12,299 nt of DNA from contig WQUQ01000168.1 in assembly GCA_009782025.1 (NCBI GenBank), forward strand, positions 1 through 12,299, in the 5' to 3' direction. A model generated the notes under the pieces. It did no database searches. It saw nothing but the letters and a program-made list of their open reading frames with translations, and was not told where the DNA came from. Source of the DNA: Desulfobulbus sp. Lineage in GTDB: Bacteria; Pseudomonadota; Gammaproteobacteria; Burkholderiales; Rhodocyclaceae. The position numbers and the translations under genes were made by a program. Every line of letters begins with the position of its first letter. Within the stretch, counting starts at the first letter, position 1. This document shows, piece by piece, positions 10,566 through 12,299 of this stretch.

Positions 10566-11302
10566 TGCGCGCCTTTCCGTGAAACGACGAGGGTTTCGAG
10601 CATCCGCCCCGCGCCCTCATGGCGCAGGCACAAACGGAGATCCGGCGGCGGGACGCAGCCCGCGGCGCGCTCCGGCCATTCGACCAAGCAGATTGCGCCC
10701 GCGTTGAAATAGTCGCCAAACCCCGCATCGAGAAACTCCTCGGGTGACTCGAAACGATAAAAATCAAAGTGATACAAGTATAAGCTAGAAACAACATAAA
10801 CTTCAACCAGAGAATAGGTCGGGCTTTTGACCGGGCCGTCGTGGCCGAGCGCGCGGATCAGCGAGCGCGCCAAGGTCGTCTTGCCGGCTCCGAGATCGCC
10901 TTCGAGGTAGATGACCAGGCCGCCGCTCAAGAGGTCGGCGCAAACCTCCGCTCCCTCGCCCCACGAAAGCGGGGAGAGGGCCGGGGTGAGGGGTAAAGGG
11001 TTGATGGACGCGAGGTGCGAAGGGCAAGCTCCGTGCCCCTCACCCCGGCCCTGGAGGGACGGCCATGCAGGGCTGTCCCGTTCCGCGGGCGCGGAGCAGT
11101 GCTCCGCGACAAGGCCGAAGGCCGCAGGACAGCCGCAGGCTGGTCCCGCGCAGCGGGATTCGGCGAAGCCGAACAAACCCCCGCTACCCCCGCGCGCGCG
11201 GGGAGAGGGAGCATTCAGGCGCGCCGCCAGCAAAGCCCCGAAACGCTGCGTCGCAGCCTCGTTGGGCAAGGGATAAAGGGCGGTAACATCGGGGCTATGC
11301 AC
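10487..11302 (-). CDS. tsaE: tRNA t6A synthesis ATPase TsaE with in-frame insertion
   Basis: TsaE is the P-loop ATPase that works with TsaB and TsaD to make N6-threonylcarbamoyl-adenosine at position 37 of ANN-decoding tRNAs. Recognisable parts are the N-terminal PLPNEAATQRFGALLAARL (about 11-29), Walker A GDLGAGKTT with K141, SPTYSLVE, YHFDFYRF and CLVEWPER. The family is usually 150-165 residues, while this frame gives 271. The excess is a block of low-complexity, repeat-encoded residues (about 31-118) placed between the first helix and the strand leading into Walker A. It coincides with a 263-bp palindromic element. The frame stays open throughout. GTG 11302 is chosen because GGAG lies eight bases upstream; TTG 11269 is an alternative. 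The 3' end overlaps the amidase gene by 79 bp. Whether the enlarged protein is active cannot be told from sequence. Confidence 0.9.
   Translation of the reverse strand: MHSPDVTALYPLPNEAATQRFGALLAARLNAPSPRARGGSGGLFGFAESRCAGPACGCPAAFGLVAEHCSAPAERDSPAWPSLQGRGEGHGACPSHLASINPLPLTPALSPLSWGEGAEVCADLLSGGLVIYLEGDLGAGKTTLARSLIRALGHDGPVKSPTYSLVEVYVVSSLYLYHFDFYRFESPEEFLDAGFGDYFNAGAICLVEWPERAAGCVPPPDLRLCLRHEGAGRMLETLVVSRKGAQCLEGLAAAWSASHSAGNSCAPPGPR
10777..10806 (-). promoter_or_regulatory. Candidate internal promoter for the amidase gene, inside tsaE
   Basis: On the minus strand, TTGAAG (10806-10801) and TATACT (10782-10777) are separated by 18 bases. The -10 matches five of six positions and the -35 four of six. 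It lies in a patch of about 48 bp (10756-10803) with roughly 25% GC in otherwise GC-rich coding DNA. Transcription would begin near 10770, about 205 bases before the amidase start. Confidence 0.45.
10950..11212. repeat. 263-bp palindromic repeat inserted in tsaE
   Basis: The ends are inverted: GCTCCCTCGCCCC at 10950-10962 against the complement of 11200-11212, 12 of 13 bases. The left end forms a hairpin, 10953-10962 with 10971-10980, one mismatch. A 17-bp perfect inverted pair links 10977-10993 and 11036-11052. Further dyads lie at 11090-11108 (19 bp, one unpaired centre base) and 11071-11078/11127-11134. TCCCGC-GCA-GCGGGA and TTCGGC-GAA-GCCGAA hairpins follow near 11145-11173. The C-rich termini resemble a widespread class of intergenic palindromes whose translation reads LTPALSP. 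Exact borders and target duplication are unclear. Confidence 0.75.
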
Positions 11303-12299
11303 GATCGGGACTCCACGGTGGATTACAGGGCGCTGCGCGAGGAAATCCGCGCCGCCGGCCGCCGGCTTGGTTTTTCCGCCATCGGCGTCGCCCGCGCCGA
11401 GCCGGGGGCGGCGGCCGTCGGCGGTCTGCGCGCCTGGCTGGCCGAGGGCTGCCACGGCACGATGGATTATATGGCCCGTCATGCCGAACTGCGCGCCCGG
11501 CCGGCGCTTCTGCACCCCGGCGCGCGGACGGTGATCGCGGCGGCGCTCGATTATCTGCCGCCCGGGCAAATCGCGCCCGACCCCGAACAGGCGGCGATTT
11601 CGCGCTACGCCCAGGGCCGCGATTACCACAAGATCGTGCGTACTCGCTTGCAAAAACTGGCCGATGCCATCGCCGCCCGCATCGGCCCTTTCGGCTATCG
11701 CGTCTTTTCCGATTCCGCGCCGGTCATGGAAGTCGAATTCGCCCGCCAGGCCGGCCTCGGCTGGCGCGGCAAGCACTCTCTGCTGCTGACCCGGCGCGGC
11801 TCCTGGCATTTTCTCGGCGAAATCTACTGCGACCTGCCGTTGCCGCCCGACGAACCGGTCGCCGATCATTGCGGCAGTTGCCGCGCCTGCCTGGCCGCCT
11901 GCCCGACCGGGGCCATCGTCGCCCCTTACCGGGTTGATGCGCGACGCTGCATCAGCTATCTGACCATCGAACTGGCCGGGCCGATTCCCGAAAGCCTGCG
12001 CCCGCTGCTCGGCAACCGCATCTACGGTTGCGACGACTGCCAGACCTGCTGTCCGTGGAACCGCTTCGCGTCCATCGGCGACACCGCCTTTCAACCGCGC
12101 CACGGCCTCGATACAACCAGCCTCGCGGCATTGTTCGCATGGACGCCCGACGAATTCGACGAGCGCCTGGCCGGCAGCCCGATCCGCCGCATCGGCCATG
12201 AACGCTGGCTGCGCAACATCGCCGTCGCCCTCGGCAACGGCCCGCCGACGGCGGCGGCGCTGGCCGCGCTGCAATCGCGCGCCGGACACCCCTCGGCGC
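11297..12299 (+). CDS. queG: Epoxyqueuosine reductase, 3' end cut by window
   Basis: QueG reduces epoxyqueuosine to queuosine in tRNA, the last step of queuosine synthesis. It uses cobalamin and two 4Fe-4S clusters. The visible 334 residues contain the presumed catalytic D139 in FSDSAPVME, followed by GLGWRGKHSLLL. The first ferredoxin-like set is C192, C195, C198 and C202 (CGSCRACLAACP). The second is C218 with C245, C248 and C252 in YGCDDCQTCCPWN. The invariant RRCISYLTIEL and GNRIYGCDDC stretches are present. The C-terminal HEAT-like part begins at GHERWLRNIAVALGN and is still open at the window end, so a few tens of residues are missing. ATG 11297 has only a weak GGGG upstream. The gene diverges from tsaE with a 6-bp 5' overlap. 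Confidence 0.95.
   Translation, partial: MHDRDSTVDYRALREEIRAAGRRLGFSAIGVARAEPGAAAVGGLRAWLAEGCHGTMDYMARHAELRARPALLHPGARTVIAAALDYLPPGQIAPDPEQAAISRYAQGRDYHKIVRTRLQKLADAIAARIGPFGYRVFSDSAPVMEVEFARQAGLGWRGKHSLLLTRRGSWHFLGEIYCDLPLPPDEPVADHCGSCRACLAACPTGAIVAPYRVDARRCISYLTIELAGPIPESLRPLLGNRIYGCDDCQTCCPWNRFASIGDTAFQPRHGLDTTSLAALFAWTPDEFDERLAGSPIRRIGHERWLRNIAVALGNGPPTAAALAALQSRAGHPSA
11311..11314 (-). promoter_or_regulatory. Ribosome-binding site supporting the tsaE GTG start
   Basis: GGAG on the minus strand lies eight bases before GTG 11302, inside the first codons of divergent queG. It supports a 5' overlap between the two genes. Confidence 0.5.

Noticed and set aside
10911..11286. Plus-strand open frames across the tsaE insert
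   Set aside because: They encode only low-complexity Arg/Pro/Ala-rich translations of the palindromic repeat, with no ribosome-binding site or domain.

Overview
The window is GC-rich chromosomal DNA from a betaproteobacterium. The protein sequences and gene order suggest the Rhodocyclales, but that placement is inferred from general resemblance and not from a search. It is mostly housekeeping DNA with no phage, CRISPR or defence genes. The unusual material lies in small palindromic repeat elements that sit in gene borders and, in one case, inside a gene.

Plus strand, left part. A 75-bp palindromic element opens the window. It is followed by a 14-bp tandem duplication, a candidate sigma-70 promoter and a leader carrying a terminator-like hairpin. 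Next come gltB (264-4895) and gltD (4895-6361), whose stop and start codons overlap by one base. Together they encode the two subunits of NADPH-dependent glutamate synthase, the GOGAT half of ammonium assimilation. After a short gap with its own promoter and an inverted repeat comes rpiA (6503-7171), ribose-5-phosphate isomerase A. Seven bases later a histidine kinase starts (7179-8654). It has catalytic and Hpt domains but no sensor region and no receiver domain.

Middle part. The kinase stop codon shares its last base with a 103-bp element (8654-8756). A second copy of exactly the same length and orientation lies at 9121-9223. Between them is one minus-strand gene, the iron-trafficking/oxidative-damage protein YggX (8809-9081), with a strong intrinsic terminator. 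The two copies differ at 7 positions, and two of those form a compensatory base-pair change in a small internal hairpin.

Right part. The minus strand carries tsaE (10487-11302, tRNA t6A synthesis ATPase) followed by a Tat-exported cell-wall amidase of the AmiC type (9228-10565). These overlap by 79 bp and probably form one operon. queG (11297 to beyond the window end, epoxyqueuosine reductase) diverges from tsaE with a few bases of 5' overlap. This tsaE-amidase block divergent from queG matches the arrangement known from other Proteobacteria and links two tRNA-modification genes. The main surprise is that tsaE contains a roughly 263-bp palindromic repeat read through in frame. It adds about 90-100 residues just ahead of the Walker A ATP-binding loop. 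A second oddity in tsaE is a stretch of about 48 bp at roughly 25% GC, which contains a good promoter-like sequence facing the amidase gene.
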